Positions 1 through 8,804 of a stretch of 40,790 bases of DNA are shown in pieces. The translations under genes were made by a program, and so were the position numbers. The notes under the pieces were generated by a model that was not told where the DNA came from, did not search any database, and saw only the letters and a list, made by a program, of their open reading frames with translations. The stretch covers positions 1 through 40,790 of the forward strand of contig CAIZMQ010000097.1 of NCBI GenBank assembly GCA_903934135.1, written 5' to 3'. Position 1 is the first letter of the stretch, and each line of letters opens with the position of its first letter. Source of the DNA: an uncultured Verrucomicrobiota bacterium. Its GTDB lineage: Bacteria; Verrucomicrobiota; Verrucomicrobiia; Chthoniobacterales; JACTMZ01.

Positions 1-19
1 CCCTGAGGCCATGCGTCCG

Positions 20-35
20 GTTTAATGAATTAAAC
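20..35. promoter_or_regulatory. AT-rich palindrome, possible operator
   Basis: A perfect 7-bp inverted repeat (GTTTAAT / ATTAAAC) with a 2-bp centre lies in an AT-rich patch of otherwise GC-rich DNA. It is not next to a start codon visible in this window, because the nearest gene (the minus-strand endonuclease) ends at 248. It could be a protein-binding site for a gene to the left of the window, or chance. The rest of 1-247 shows no gene I can support. Confidence 0.25.
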
Positions 36-185
36 TTTGTCATGATCAGAGCATGAAAGTGAATAGTTGAGGCCTGCGGGCCAAGAAAGCTAAGCGCAGC
101 ACCAGAATTTAAGCTCCAAGATAGGCTTGCTTCTGCTCTCCTTCCCCTCGGAGTCCCGTTTGTTGGCGCCTCCCATAGTCGCCCT

Positions 186-199
186 GCGTGGCTCCACGC
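186..199 (-). terminator. Weak hairpin downstream of the endonuclease gene
   Basis: The short inverted repeat GCGTG / CACGC lies about 50 bp beyond the stop codon of the minus-strand gene that ends at 248. It has no T-tract, so intrinsic termination is doubtful. Its position is the only reason to suggest it. Confidence 0.2.
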
Positions 200-247
200 T
201 CCACGCACCGGACCAGAAGAAATAAAATAGGGCCGACCTCAAGCCAA

Positions 248-2266
248 TCACTCCTGCCCCGCCTCCAGTTTGAGGAACTTCTGCCCCTCAGTCACCGCCA
301 CGCTCGCCGTGCGCTGCTGCACGCTCACGCCGTTCACGGTGGTTGGTCCTCCGACCGCCACATCAGTGATCCCGCTGGTCGCCCACCCAGCCGCTCCCGC
401 CGCCAGGTCAACACTCGCCTTCGACCTCACGGTCAAGCCGGAGGTGTTTTGCCGAACAAAGTAGGTCAGGACAAGATTTCCCTCCACGAGGGCAACGGTG
501 GGCTCGAGGCTCGGATCCAGCGCTCCGGGAGTGACCGCGCCAAAGGCGTAGTCTAAGAGCGCCCCATCCGACGCGCTCTCCCCAGCCAACCAGCCACCGT
601 AAGTGGTCCCCGCCGGGTTCACGGTCACAGCGACCATGGTCGCCGCCGGATGATAGTTGGCCTCATCACTCGGATTGAAGGTTACCCCATAGCTGGCCGT
701 CCCCACGGCAGGAACCGAGTTCGGCATCGTCCAAAGAAAGGTTCCGGCCGTGCTCGCCGACCCACCAGTCAAAACGGAAGCACTCAGTGGCTGTCCAGCC
801 GCGATGGCGGAAGCCGCCGGCACTTGGGTGATCGTCGCTGTCCCCTTACCGACGAAAAAGGAATTCGTCCGCAGGTTTAAGCCGTGCGAGTTGGAGGCGG
901 TCAACACGACTTGCTGAGAGCCCGCTTGAGTCGGCGTGCCAAGGATCATCCCATTGGATGAAATTAGGCTTAAGCCGGCCGGCAAATTGCTCGCTCCGTA
1001 GCTTATCGGCCCCGTGCCCGTCGCGGTGACATAGTTTGTTCCGGCCACCGCCACGGTTCCACTGTAACTACTGGTCGAGGTGATGACAGGGGCCGCGCCG
1101 ACGGTCACGACAAAGGTATCGCTCGCCGTGGAAACCCCATCCCCCACAGTCAAGGTGATCGTCGCCGTGCCGACCTGGCTGGCCACTGGCGTCACCGTCA
1201 CCGTCCGGTTTACCCCAGTGCCACCGACCACAACATTGGCAATCGGCACCAAGGTCGGATTACTGCTACTCACCGTCACGGTGAGCAGTTCCAAGGCCGG
1301 CACCGCGAAAGCCCTCACCACCGCCATGTGCTGCATATTGCTCGCTCCACTGTCGCCGGAGAGCACCGGGCTGACCGAATTGAGTGGGGTAAATTTCCGA
1401 CTATCAAAAACTAGCCCATGAGCAAAAGAGAGAGCCCCGATTTTCACCGGTGTCTCCAAGCTATCCAACTCCGGTTCCGCGAGCACCCAGTCATACTGCT
1501 CGTTGCGATTGGCATTGGTGTCTGGATCTCCAGCTTGATCCACCGGATGCGGCGCAGCGGTGGTGAGCAGAGCGCCTAAAGTTCTGACACATGATTCCGT
1601 CGTGCTGAAGGTGTTAAGGTCCCCTCCCAACAAAAGATAATCCTCGGGCGGCACATTGGCCTGAATATAGGCCACCAATTGCCTAGCTTGGGTCTGCCGC
1701 TGGCTAGCAAAGCCGCTGGAAGCCTTCAAATGGACGCTGACCACCCACAGATTTTTCTCCCCGGGAATATCGATCCGGGCCCAGGCAAAACCCCGATCAC
1801 CGATGATGGTATCGTCCCATGATCCCGAGGCCACAATCGGCCATCGACTAATCACCCCATTGGGAATTCCACTATAGTTCTCCCGAAAGTAGTTGAACTC
1901 GGGACCAAAAGTGGAATCGACCCAGTTACGTAAATCCGCGGTGCTACTACTATTCACATCGAACTCTTGAATCATGACCACGTCAGGCTGCAACCCCTGC
2001 AAAATTCGCGTCCCCGGCGCCTCATAGGTTTGATTGTTTCCCGAGGTAATATTAGCGGCGACCGTACGGATAGTCTGCTTCGGATCAAAATCGGACAAAG
2101 TAAAATCCATCGGTCCCGTCGTCCCTCCCGCCACAATGACCCGATCCGTGAGGTCACTTACCGTGCCGGCATAGCCAGCAAACCCACCTAGCAACCATAT
2201 CCCTAGCCCAAGCTTTACCGCTTGAGGGAGAAACCAACGCCTGCCTATGGGGAGAAAAGTCCTCAT
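248..2266 (-). CDS. Secreted endonuclease/exonuclease/phosphatase-family protein with Ig-like repeats
   Basis: A protein of about 672 aa, exported by an N-terminal hydrophobic signal (about residues 15-35). An endonuclease/exonuclease/phosphatase (DNase I-like) domain fills about residues 45-320. Family motifs visible are DVVMIQEF (metal-binding Glu), VVSVHLKAS, LLGGDLNTF (the Asp/Asn pair) and QYDWVL; the final motif reads MQHMAV where the family usually has SDHxPV. Two or three Ig/cadherin-like segments follow (for example GTATITLTVGDG, SYGASNLPAGLSL, ATITQVP), then a C-terminal module ending GQKFLKLEAGQE, of a kind I associate with verrucomicrobial exoproteins. The substrate could be extracellular nucleic acid or a phosphoester. 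ATG 2266 is preferred over the GTG codon immediately before it; no Shine-Dalgarno is visible. By eye this gene is less GC-rich than the rest of the window. Confidence 0.8.
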   Translation of the reverse strand: MRTFLPIGRRWFLPQAVKLGLGIWLLGGFAGYAGTVSDLTDRVIVAGGTTGPMDFTLSDFDPKQTIRTVAANITSGNNQTYEAPGTRILQGLQPDVVMIQEFDVNSSSTADLRNWVDSTFGPEFNYFRENYSGIPNGVISRWPIVASGSWDDTIIGDRGFAWARIDIPGEKNLWVVSVHLKASSGFASQRQTQARQLVAYIQANVPPEDYLLLGGDLNTFSTTESCVRTLGALLTTAAPHPVDQAGDPDTNANRNEQYDWVLAEPELDSLETPVKIGALSFAHGLVFDSRKFTPLNSVSPVLSGDSGASNMQHMAVVRAFAVPALELLTVTVSSSNPTLVPIANVVVGGTGVNRTVTVTPVASQVGTATITLTVGDGVSTASDTFVVTVGAAPVITSTSSYSGTVAVAGTNYVTATGTGPISYGASNLPAGLSLISSNGMILGTPTQAGSQQVVLTASNSHGLNLRTNSFFVGKGTATITQVPAASAIAAGQPLSASVLTGGSASTAGTFLWTMPNSVPAVGTASYGVTFNPSDEANYHPAATMVAVTVNPAGTTYGGWLAGESASDGALLDYAFGAVTPGALDPSLEPTVALVEGNLVLTYFVRQNTSGLTVRSKASVDLAAGAAGWATSGITDVAVGGPTTVNGVSVQQRTASVAVTEGQKFLKLEAGQE

Positions 2267-2272
2267 CACAAC

Positions 2273-2641
2273 TTAATCGAGCGCCCAAAGCTGATTTTGC
2301 CACCGCAGGAAGTCCTCTTGGCTCGTGGCTTCGGAGGAGAACCCACCGGATTCAGCCTTGCTGCTCCAAGCCCTTGGGAGCGGGCTGGGAAACTCCCTCG
2401 AGGCCCTCCGCCTTGAGGCCTCGGCAAAATCGCCCGGTGAATGGTGCCTGCCCTGCCACGCACCCTTGGGCCCCTCTCCCAACAAACCCTCGGCCGCCGC
2501 GCAATAGCCGGACGAAGGATCATACGGCAGGGCAAGCCCTATACGCGCTTCGGCTGTCGGGACCACCACGAGCAGAAGAAGGCGGAAGAAAATTCTGAAG
2601 GAAAACACGAAATGCTTTGGGTAGAATCGACTTAACCTCAA
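2273..2641 (-). CDS. Possible small hypothetical protein
   Basis: A 122-codon open frame on the same strand as the endonuclease gene, ending 6 bp before that gene's ATG. It would start at TTG. The first 32 residues look like a signal peptide (FRLLLLVVVPTAEA); the remainder is Ser/Ala/Glu-rich and matches no family I recognise. Codon use (AGG, TTG, CGA) is unlike the confident genes nearby. It may be a short secreted protein coupled to the endonuclease, or non-coding spacer. The 2270-2777 gap (about 500 bp) holds no better candidate. Confidence 0.22.
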   Translation of the reverse strand: MRLSRFYPKHFVFSFRIFFRLLLLVVVPTAEARIGLALPYDPSSGYCAAAEGLLGEGPKGAWQGRHHSPGDFAEASRRRASREFPSPLPRAWSSKAESGGFSSEATSQEDFLRWQNQLWALD

Positions 2642-2777
2642 ATTTACCCCGTTTTGCCGTCATGGCAAGTGGCCCTCCACTTTGACTGCACCCGGCCGGG
2701 TCGCGCCGTCATGCTTCAACCCCGGTGCTCATGGCCCACCGTGCCACCTCGCACACAGCAGGCCTCGACTTCTCAGG

Positions 2778-4061
2778 TCACCCGCGCAGCAGTGGCAAAT
2801 CGCCGAAACTGCGCCCGAGGACCGCGGCAGACGGGGTTTTCAGCCACTGGTCCAGGAGTGTGGCGTAGACGCTGCGGAAGTCCGTGTGGTGCACGAGATC
2901 ACCGCGGTGGAGTTTGGTCAGGCTGGGATGCTCGCCGATCAGGCCTCCCTGGAGTGCGCCCCCGAAAAGAAAAAGCGGCGCGGCCGCCCCGTGGTCGGTG
3001 CCCTTGCTCGCATTCTGCGCCACGCGCCGTCCGAATTCACTGAAGGTGAGCATCATCACGCGGTCGAAATTTCCCTGTTCCTTCATATCGCGGCAAAAGG
3101 CCCCGACCGCTTGGTCAAAAACCGCCAACTGGCGCTCGTGTGCACCGGCCTGATTGGCATGCGTGTCGAAGCCGCCGAGCGAAACATAATAAACCCGCGA
3201 AGTCATGCCGCCTCCGATCAGTTGTGCCACCAAACGCAATCGCCGCCCGAGGTCGGTCGCGGGATAATCCGCGCCGCGGTGAGCTCTGCGCAGAATATCT
3301 TGCACTTGGGTCGACGAGGCCACCGCATCCAGCGCGGTGCGCTGCAGAAAATCCGCCACGTTGACGTCCGGATCGGACGCGCCGAAAAGCATGTCGATCG
3401 ATCCGCCGGCCGGCGCCCCAGCATCGTCGTCCGGTTCCATCGCTGCGGGATCCATGCCGCTTTGAAATTGGTAGTCCTGCGGCGCCCCGATGGCGATCGA
3501 CTGGCCGGATTCCGACCGCAGGGCCTGCGGCAACTGGTCTCCAATGGCGATGCCCGGTTCGGCATCTTCGCCGGAGCAGGCCGCATCGCAATAACGCCCG
3601 AGCCAGCCGTGCGCCTCGTTCTTATCCGCATCGCTCGCCGTTTGCCAAATCTCGGTGGCACGGAAATGCGAGCGGTTCGGGTTCGGGTAACCGACACCTT
3701 GCACGATCGAGGCCTGCCCCTCCCCGAGCAAGGAAGCCAGATTCTCCAACGACGGGTGCAGACCGCAACGGTCATCCAGGCGGTGGACCTTGGCCGCAGG
3801 AATGGCCAGGCCCGGACGCGCTTTGAAATACGCGTCATCATTGTAGGGGATGACGGTGTTGAGTCCGTCGTTGCCGCCGGCGAGTTGCATGACGACCAGG
3901 ATGGTATTGTCCTTGCCTGTCGCCGGGGTGAAAGAAGCCCCAGCCACGCCGTCGAGGGCGGCAAAGGTGCGGTTGACGAACGAAGGCACGGTCGGCGCGA
4001 TGGCGCCGCCGAGGATGACGGTGCGGAGGAATTTGCGGCGGGTGAAAAACGGGTCGGTCAT
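2778..4061 (-). CDS. DUF1501 family secreted protein, Tat-type signal
   Basis: A 427-aa DUF1501 protein, related to the sulfatase/alkaline-phosphatase fold. The N-terminus has a Tat-like signal (FTRRKFLRTVILGGAIAP). Family landmarks are VVMQLAGGNDGLNTVIPY (residues about 50-70), the YPNPNRSHFRATEIWQTA segment, YVSLGGFDTHANQ, LTFSEFGRRV, and TDHGAAAPLFLFG. ATG 4061 is chosen because the Tat motif starts there and it lies 4 bp after the stop of the DUF1800 gene. The reading frame stays open further upstream only because it overlaps that gene. DUF1501/DUF1800 pairs are common in Planctomycetes, Verrucomicrobia and Proteobacteria; their biochemical role is unproven. Confidence 0.9.
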   Translation of the reverse strand: MTDPFFTRRKFLRTVILGGAIAPTVPSFVNRTFAALDGVAGASFTPATGKDNTILVVMQLAGGNDGLNTVIPYNDDAYFKARPGLAIPAAKVHRLDDRCGLHPSLENLASLLGEGQASIVQGVGYPNPNRSHFRATEIWQTASDADKNEAHGWLGRYCDAACSGEDAEPGIAIGDQLPQALRSESGQSIAIGAPQDYQFQSGMDPAAMEPDDDAGAPAGGSIDMLFGASDPDVNVADFLQRTALDAVASSTQVQDILRRAHRGADYPATDLGRRLRLVAQLIGGGMTSRVYYVSLGGFDTHANQAGAHERQLAVFDQAVGAFCRDMKEQGNFDRVMMLTFSEFGRRVAQNASKGTDHGAAAPLFLFGGALQGGLIGEHPSLTKLHRGDLVHHTDFRSVYATLLDQWLKTPSAAVLGRSFGDLPLLRG

Positions 4062-4065
4062 GATT

Positions 4066-5544
4066 TCAGCACAGGTTGTATTCGGGGCAGCCGAGCAGGA
4101 CGGTCGATGCTTCGCGCACGTTTTCGTCGCTGCAGGGAAAATCAACTTGCTCCAGCACTGCCTCCAAGCGTTGGCGTGTGGCCGGTCCAGGCGGCACGGC
4201 GAGGAACACTTTCTCCAGCCGCCGGCCCAGCGCCACCATGTCATGGCGCATCTCGGGCGGCGCCACCGCGGCCCAAGCCGCTGTGTCCAGCGATTGCACC
4301 TCGAGCGGCAGCGGCGGTGCGGCTGTGGAGAACAAAAGTGCCGTGTTGCTCCGCCGGATGAGCGTGGCGCTATTGATCCAAGCCGTGCCGCCATCCCATC
4401 CCTTGACGCTGGGCGGCATGAAAAGATTCTGACCCAGCTCCGCGGCCAGCGGCAGGGCCACGCCGGGCGGCAGAAGTTGGCGTCCAGTTTCGCGCGCAGC
4501 TTGCACCATCCATTGCACGGGACTTTTGACCTGCGTGGCACGGGCCCGCGGCGAGTAGAATTCCGGGTGGGTGAAAATCATGCGCAGCAATTCCCCGGTG
4601 TGCAGACCGGTTTTCCGGTAATGCGCGGCCAGCGACTTGACCAGCGCGGGCTCGGGGCGCGGATAAGCGTAAAATTCCCACAGCTTGGCCGCGAGAAACT
4701 CCGCGCAGCGCGGTTGCGCGCAAATCACCTCCGCCGCGTCCTCCGCCCCGAATTTTTCCGCTTGGCCGAAAAGCTTTTTCCGTCCGTTATCATGGCGCTT
4801 GGACACGAAAACGCTTTGGCCGTTCGCCGGATTAACCGTCCATCCGGTGAAACACCGCGCGGCCTCTCGGATATCTTCCTCCGTGTAATGGCCCTCGCCC
4901 AAAGTGAACAACTCGAGGATCTCGCGGGCGAAATTCTCGTTCGGCGCCTTGCCGTGGCTCTGTCTGCCATCGAGCCAGACGAGCATGGCCGGATCCCGCA
5001 CCATCGCGGCGCAAAGTTCACGGAACGGACCGGTACCCAGACGGCGGAAAGTCCCGTTTTGCCCGAGCATCAGATGGTTGCACCGCACCTTCGTCTGGCT
5101 GGTGGCAAAGTGCCCGTGCCAGAAAAGCGTCAACTTTTCGCGCACCCCCGCACCATCGGCCCGCATGCACTGGAGCCACCAGGTTCTCATGGCCTCGAAA
5201 GTTTCGTTCATTGCCCGGTTGTAGGCCCCGAATTCCCGGCGGGCCGCCGGCTCCTCGCTTCGCAAGGCTCGTCGCAACTCGCGCCGCCGCCGTTCCTCCG
5301 CCGGATCGGTCACCGGCGGCGAGGGCAGGCCGCGTCCTTCCCCGGTCAACAACCGATCCACCGCACCTTCCAGCCCGGCGGCCGCCAACCCTTCCGCCTC
5401 CTCCGGCCGGCCCCCGAAGGCCGCCCGCCGCAGCAAATGCGCGGCGGCAGCTTGGTCCCATGGCGTCCGGGGCAGATTAGGCACACATGATCTAACCCCG
5501 AATCCAAAAATCCGTCGCGTTTTATCTTGCCCCCCTTCAGGCAC
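4066..5544 (-). CDS. DUF1800 family protein
   Basis: A protein of up to 492 aa of the DUF1800 family. Recognisable segments are AAHLLRRAAFGG near the N-terminus, ENFAREILELFTLGEGHYTEEDIREAARCFTGW (a Glu/Asp-rich helix pair) and PPSVKGWDGG near the C-terminus. It ends 4 bp before the DUF1501 start, so the two form one transcript, the usual arrangement for this pair. The start is uncertain. GTG 5544 gives the longest protein, but GTG 5484, closer to the conserved domain, is equally plausible; neither has a clear Shine-Dalgarno. There is no obvious signal peptide at either start. Function is unknown, with a role in processing or export of the DUF1501 partner as one possibility. Confidence 0.88.
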   Translation of the reverse strand: MPEGGQDKTRRIFGFGVRSCVPNLPRTPWDQAAAAHLLRRAAFGGRPEEAEGLAAAGLEGAVDRLLTGEGRGLPSPPVTDPAEERRRRELRRALRSEEPAARREFGAYNRAMNETFEAMRTWWLQCMRADGAGVREKLTLFWHGHFATSQTKVRCNHLMLGQNGTFRRLGTGPFRELCAAMVRDPAMLVWLDGRQSHGKAPNENFAREILELFTLGEGHYTEEDIREAARCFTGWTVNPANGQSVFVSKRHDNGRKKLFGQAEKFGAEDAAEVICAQPRCAEFLAAKLWEFYAYPRPEPALVKSLAAHYRKTGLHTGELLRMIFTHPEFYSPRARATQVKSPVQWMVQAARETGRQLLPPGVALPLAAELGQNLFMPPSVKGWDGGTAWINSATLIRRSNTALLFSTAAPPLPLEVQSLDTAAWAAVAPPEMRHDMVALGRRLEKVFLAVPPGPATRQRLEAVLEQVDFPCSDENVREASTVLLGCPEYNLC

Positions 5545-5692
5545 TGGCGCGTTCGCAAGCCTGGGTCTCGCCTAGTTGGCCGGCCCGCCTTGTTCACAGA
5601 CCGGAAATAAAATGAGTAACCAGCCGCAGCCCGACCGGACATAGTTGTCACAGCTGGGATCTTGAGGCGATACTTCAGGGTCGTTCTTCCTT

Positions 5693-6766
5693 ATGATGCT
5701 GTTCGCCCCCACGATGATCCTGCGCTGCCTCGCTCCTGCCTGCCTGCTGGCGCTGTCCGGTTGCGGCGAGCAAGGCACAACCCCGCCGCCGGACATCCCC
5801 ACGGCGCAGGCCGAGCGGCGCGATATCCGGGAGGAGATCCGCCTCAGCGGCGATGTTTCCCCTGCCTTCCAAGTGGAAATCAAACCGGAGGTCGGAGGCA
5901 AATTGCGCGATGTCCTGACCCAAACCGGACGCGAGGTCAAAAAGGGGGAGCTTCTTTTCGTCATCGATGACAGCGACCTCCAGATCGAGCGCGCCTCGGC
6001 CCAAGTGGAAATCGACGGCGCCGTCGTCACGGTGGAAAAACTGGCCGGCAACCTCGACCGGGCGCGCCAACTCTTCGCGGCCAAGCTGATTAGCAAGGAA
6101 ATCTACGAAAACCTCGATGCCGACCATCGCCTCGCCGAGAACGCGCAGGAGCGCGCGCAGCGCCGCCTAGAAACGGTCGACGACCGCATCACCAAGACCC
6201 GCGTCCCCGCACCGGCCGACGGCACCATTCTCTCCGTGCCGGTCATTGCCGGTCAAATCGTGGTACCCGCGGTCAGCGTCAATGCCGGCACCACCCTGGC
6301 CACCTTGGCCGATCTCTCCAGCCTCATCGTCGATGCACACGTCAACCAGCTCGACATCGGCAAGGTCAAACTCGGCGACACGGTCGAGGTCCTTGGCGGG
6401 GCGGATGACTCCATCCGGGCCACGGCCAAAATCAATTTCATCGCCCCCTTGGCCACCGTGAAAAACAACGTCAAAGGCTTTACCGTGCAGGCCGTGCTCA
6501 GCGGCGACACCTCGGCTTTCCGGCCGGGCATGACCGTGGCCATCCGCCTGCCGCTCGCCACGGCAACCAATGCCGTGTCTGTCCCGCTCGCTGCCGTCTT
6601 CGAAAGTCGCAACGGCAAAGTGGTCTACGTAGCCCGTCCCGACGACGCCCCTCAAGCGCGCCCCGTGGAGGTCGGGGCAACCGATCTCTTCCACGCCGAG
6701 ATCCGGTCCGGGCTGGAGGAGGGCGAAACCGTGCTGCTCAACCGACCCGATGAGGAAAACTCCTGA
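5693..6766 (+). CDS. MacA/HlyD-type periplasmic adaptor lipoprotein
   Basis: A 357-aa membrane fusion protein of an efflux system. The lipobox LLALSGC places the lipidated Cys near residue 24. It then shows the classic order: barrel-sandwich half-motif (VEIKPEVGGKLRDVLTQTGREVKKGELLFVIDD), a coiled-coil hairpin (about residues 100-165), the second lipoyl half-motif (TRVPAPADGTILSVPVIAGQIV), then beta-barrel and membrane-proximal domains. It would bridge the inner-membrane permease and the TolC-like channel encoded downstream. Its 3' end overlaps the ATPase gene by 17 bp. ATG 5696 and ATG 5714 are alternative starts. Confidence 0.92.
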   Translation: MMLFAPTMILRCLAPACLLALSGCGEQGTTPPPDIPTAQAERRDIREEIRLSGDVSPAFQVEIKPEVGGKLRDVLTQTGREVKKGELLFVIDDSDLQIERASAQVEIDGAVVTVEKLAGNLDRARQLFAAKLISKEIYENLDADHRLAENAQERAQRRLETVDDRITKTRVPAPADGTILSVPVIAGQIVVPAVSVNAGTTLATLADLSSLIVDAHVNQLDIGKVKLGDTVEVLGGADDSIRATAKINFIAPLATVKNNVKGFTVQAVLSGDTSAFRPGMTVAIRLPLATATNAVSVPLAAVFESRNGKVVYVARPDDAPQARPVEVGATDLFHAEIRSGLEEGETVLLNRPDEENS

Positions 6767-7451
6767 ACCCTCCGCCGCCGTTGACCTCGTTGACGTGCAC
6801 AAGATTTACGGCACCGGACCCGACCCGGTCGCCGCGCTCGATGGCGTGAGCCTCCGCATCGATCCCGGCGAGTTTGTCGCTATCACCGGCACGAGCGGCA
6901 GCGGAAAATCGACCCTTATGCACCTCGTCGGCTGCCTCGACACCCCGACCTCCGGCCGCGTCACCGTGGCCGGTGAGGATATCAGCACCGCCGGCTCCGA
7001 CCGTCTGGCCCGTTTGCGCAATCGCAGCATCGGCTTCGTCTTCCAAGCCTTCAATCTCCTGCCACGCCTTGACGTGCAGAGCAATATCGAACTCCCCTTG
7101 GTCTACGCTGGCGTCCCCCGCCGCGAACGCCACCAGCGCGCGCTCGACGCCGCGGCCAAGGTCAACCTGACCGACCGCCTGACCCACCGTCCGTCCCAAT
7201 TGAGCGGCGGCCAGTGCCAGCGCGTTGCCGTGGCCCGCGCTCTGGTCAACGATCCCGCCCTCATTCTCGCCGACGAACCGACCGGCAACCTCGACACCGC
7301 CAACGGGGCGGACGTGCTCCGGCTCCTGGCCGAACTTCATCGCTCCGGGCGCACCATTGTGCTCGTCACCCACGACCCGGCCGTCGCCGCCCGCGCCGCC
7401 CGCATCGTGGAAATGCGCGACGGGCGCATTGTCAAGGACACCCCGACATGA
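6750..7451 (+). CDS. MacB/LolD-type ABC transporter ATP-binding protein
   Basis: A 233-aa ATPase with all hallmarks: Walker [10 protein letters not shown] (residues 47-55), Q-loop in [12 protein letters not shown], signature LSGGQ (151-155), Walker [13 protein letters not shown] and H-loop VLVTHD. The FNLLPRL and DEPTGNLD context is typical of the MacB/LolD/FtsE branch, which drives mechanotransmission rather than a classic transport cycle. It overlaps the adaptor gene by 17 bp and the permease gene by 4 bp (ATGA), so the subunits are translationally coupled. In E. coli MacB the ATPase and permease are fused; here they are separate genes. Confidence 0.95.
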   Translation: MRKTPEPSAAVDLVDVHKIYGTGPDPVAALDGVSLRIDPGEFVAITGTSGSGKSTLMHLVGCLDTPTSGRVTVAGEDISTAGSDRLARLRNRSIGFVFQAFNLLPRLDVQSNIELPLVYAGVPRRERHQRALDAAAKVNLTDRLTHRPSQLSGGQCQRVAVARALVNDPALILADEPTGNLDTANGADVLRLLAELHRSGRTIVLVTHDPAVAARAARIVEMRDGRIVKDTPT

Positions 7452-8797
7452 ACTGGTTTTCCGGCCTTCTCATCGGCCTGCAGGAGATCCGCGAACACAA
7501 GTTTCGCAGTTTTCTCACCATGCTCGGGGTCATTCTCGGCGTGGCCAGCCTGCTCGCCATGTTCGCCCTCACCGCCGGCATCGCCGCCGGTTGGCGCAAC
7601 ACCATGCAGCAACTGGGCGGACTCGAACGCGTCGGCGTAAGTGACAAACAAGTCTCGCTCGAATTCGCCGACCTCGCCGCGCTCTCGCCCGGCCGCACCC
7701 TCGCCGATGCCGAAGCCCTGCGCGGTCTCCCGCACCTCGTCTCGCATGTCGCGCCGGAAATGCAAATTCCGGCCACCCTCTCCGCCCCGGACGGACAAAC
7801 CGTGAGCGCCCGCGTCACCGGCACCTGGCCGGACAATCTCACCGTCTCGCAGCACGAAGTCGCGGCCGGACGCTTCCTCACCGACCTCGACCTGGAGCGC
7901 GGAGCCCGGGTTGTCGTGCTGGGTGACGCGAAGGTCGCCCAGCTTTGGCCCGACGAGCACGGCACAGATGCGGAATTTCTCGGACGCACCATCACGATCA
8001 ACGACCGCCCTTTTTCCGTGGTCGGAGTGCTCGCCCTTTATGAACGCGAAGAGGACCGGCGCCGGCGCGAGGCCACGGCGAAGGGCGGGCCAGCACCGGC
8101 CCGGTTTGCCATGGGGGGACGCAGCGGAGGCTCCGGACGCCGCGATATGTTCAGTTGGAAAAATGAGTCGGTCATCGTCCCGCTTTCCACCCTTTACCAC
8201 GAATTCCGGTCCGGACTGCCCGAAACCCCGCCGCTGGCCATGGCCAAACTCGACAACCTCAACTTCCGCGTGCGCGACCTGCAACGCTTCGACGAAACGC
8301 TCACCGCGGTGCAGAACCTCCTGCGCGGCACCCGCCGCGGGGTCGACGACTACGATTTCGATACCCGCGAGGACTGGTTCGAACGGATGGAAACCAGCTT
8401 GCGCTCGACCCAGTTGTCCGGAGGCCTCATTGCCGGCATCAGCCTGCTCGTCGGCGGCATCGGCATCGCCAACATCATGCTGGCCAGTATCGCCCAGCGC
8501 GTGCGTGAACTCGGCGTGCGCCTGGCCGTCGGCGCGCGCCGGCGCGATGTCTTCCTCCAAATCCTGGCCGAAAGCACGGTCATCGGGATGATCGGCGGGT
8601 TCCTCGGGCTCGGCGCCGGGGTGGTTCTGCTCGATTTGCTCGGGCGTGTCGCCCCGCTGGAAAGCCCGCCAGTCATCGAACCCTCCGCCATTCTCATTAG
8701 CGTCGGCTTTGCCACCGCCGTCGGGGTGCTCAGCGGGTTGTATCCCGCTTGGCGCGCCTCGCGCCTCGATCCCATTGCCGCGCTCCGCTACGAATAA
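7448..8797 (+). CDS. MacB-type ABC transporter permease
   Basis: A 449-aa permease of the FtsX/MacB family. One transmembrane helix follows the EIREHKFRSFLTMLGVILGVASL motif (about residues 12-45), then a periplasmic MacB_PCD domain (about 50-310), then three C-terminal helices. The FtsX signature includes GIGIANIMLASIAQRVRELGVRLAVGA and ends LYPAWRASRLDPIAALRYE. A positively charged Gly/Arg-rich insertion (about residues 200-235, EEDRRRREATAKGG and GGRSGGSGRR) interrupts the periplasmic domain. ATG 7448 overlaps the ATPase stop by 4 bp. With its neighbours it forms a complete tripartite exporter; the substrate (macrolide, peptide, lipid or siderophore) cannot be told from sequence. Confidence 0.93.
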   Translation: MNWFSGLLIGLQEIREHKFRSFLTMLGVILGVASLLAMFALTAGIAAGWRNTMQQLGGLERVGVSDKQVSLEFADLAALSPGRTLADAEALRGLPHLVSHVAPEMQIPATLSAPDGQTVSARVTGTWPDNLTVSQHEVAAGRFLTDLDLERGARVVVLGDAKVAQLWPDEHGTDAEFLGRTITINDRPFSVVGVLALYEREEDRRRREATAKGGPAPARFAMGGRSGGSGRRDMFSWKNESVIVPLSTLYHEFRSGLPETPPLAMAKLDNLNFRVRDLQRFDETLTAVQNLLRGTRRGVDDYDFDTREDWFERMETSLRSTQLSGGLIAGISLLVGGIGIANIMLASIAQRVRELGVRLAVGARRRDVFLQILAESTVIGMIGGFLGLGAGVVLLDLLGRVAPLESPPVIEPSAILISVGFATAVGVLSGLYPAWRASRLDPIAALRYE

Positions 8798-8804
8798 GAA
8801 CCCC

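Noticed and set aside
2270-2777. Insertion sequence or transposase remnant between the endonuclease and DUF1501 genes
   Set aside because: I see no terminal inverted repeats, target duplication or transposase motif.
2682-4361. Plus-strand frame of about 560 codons over the DUF1501 gene
   Set aside because: It is antisense to a confident DUF1501 gene and has no domain; the DUF1501 reading explains the sequence.
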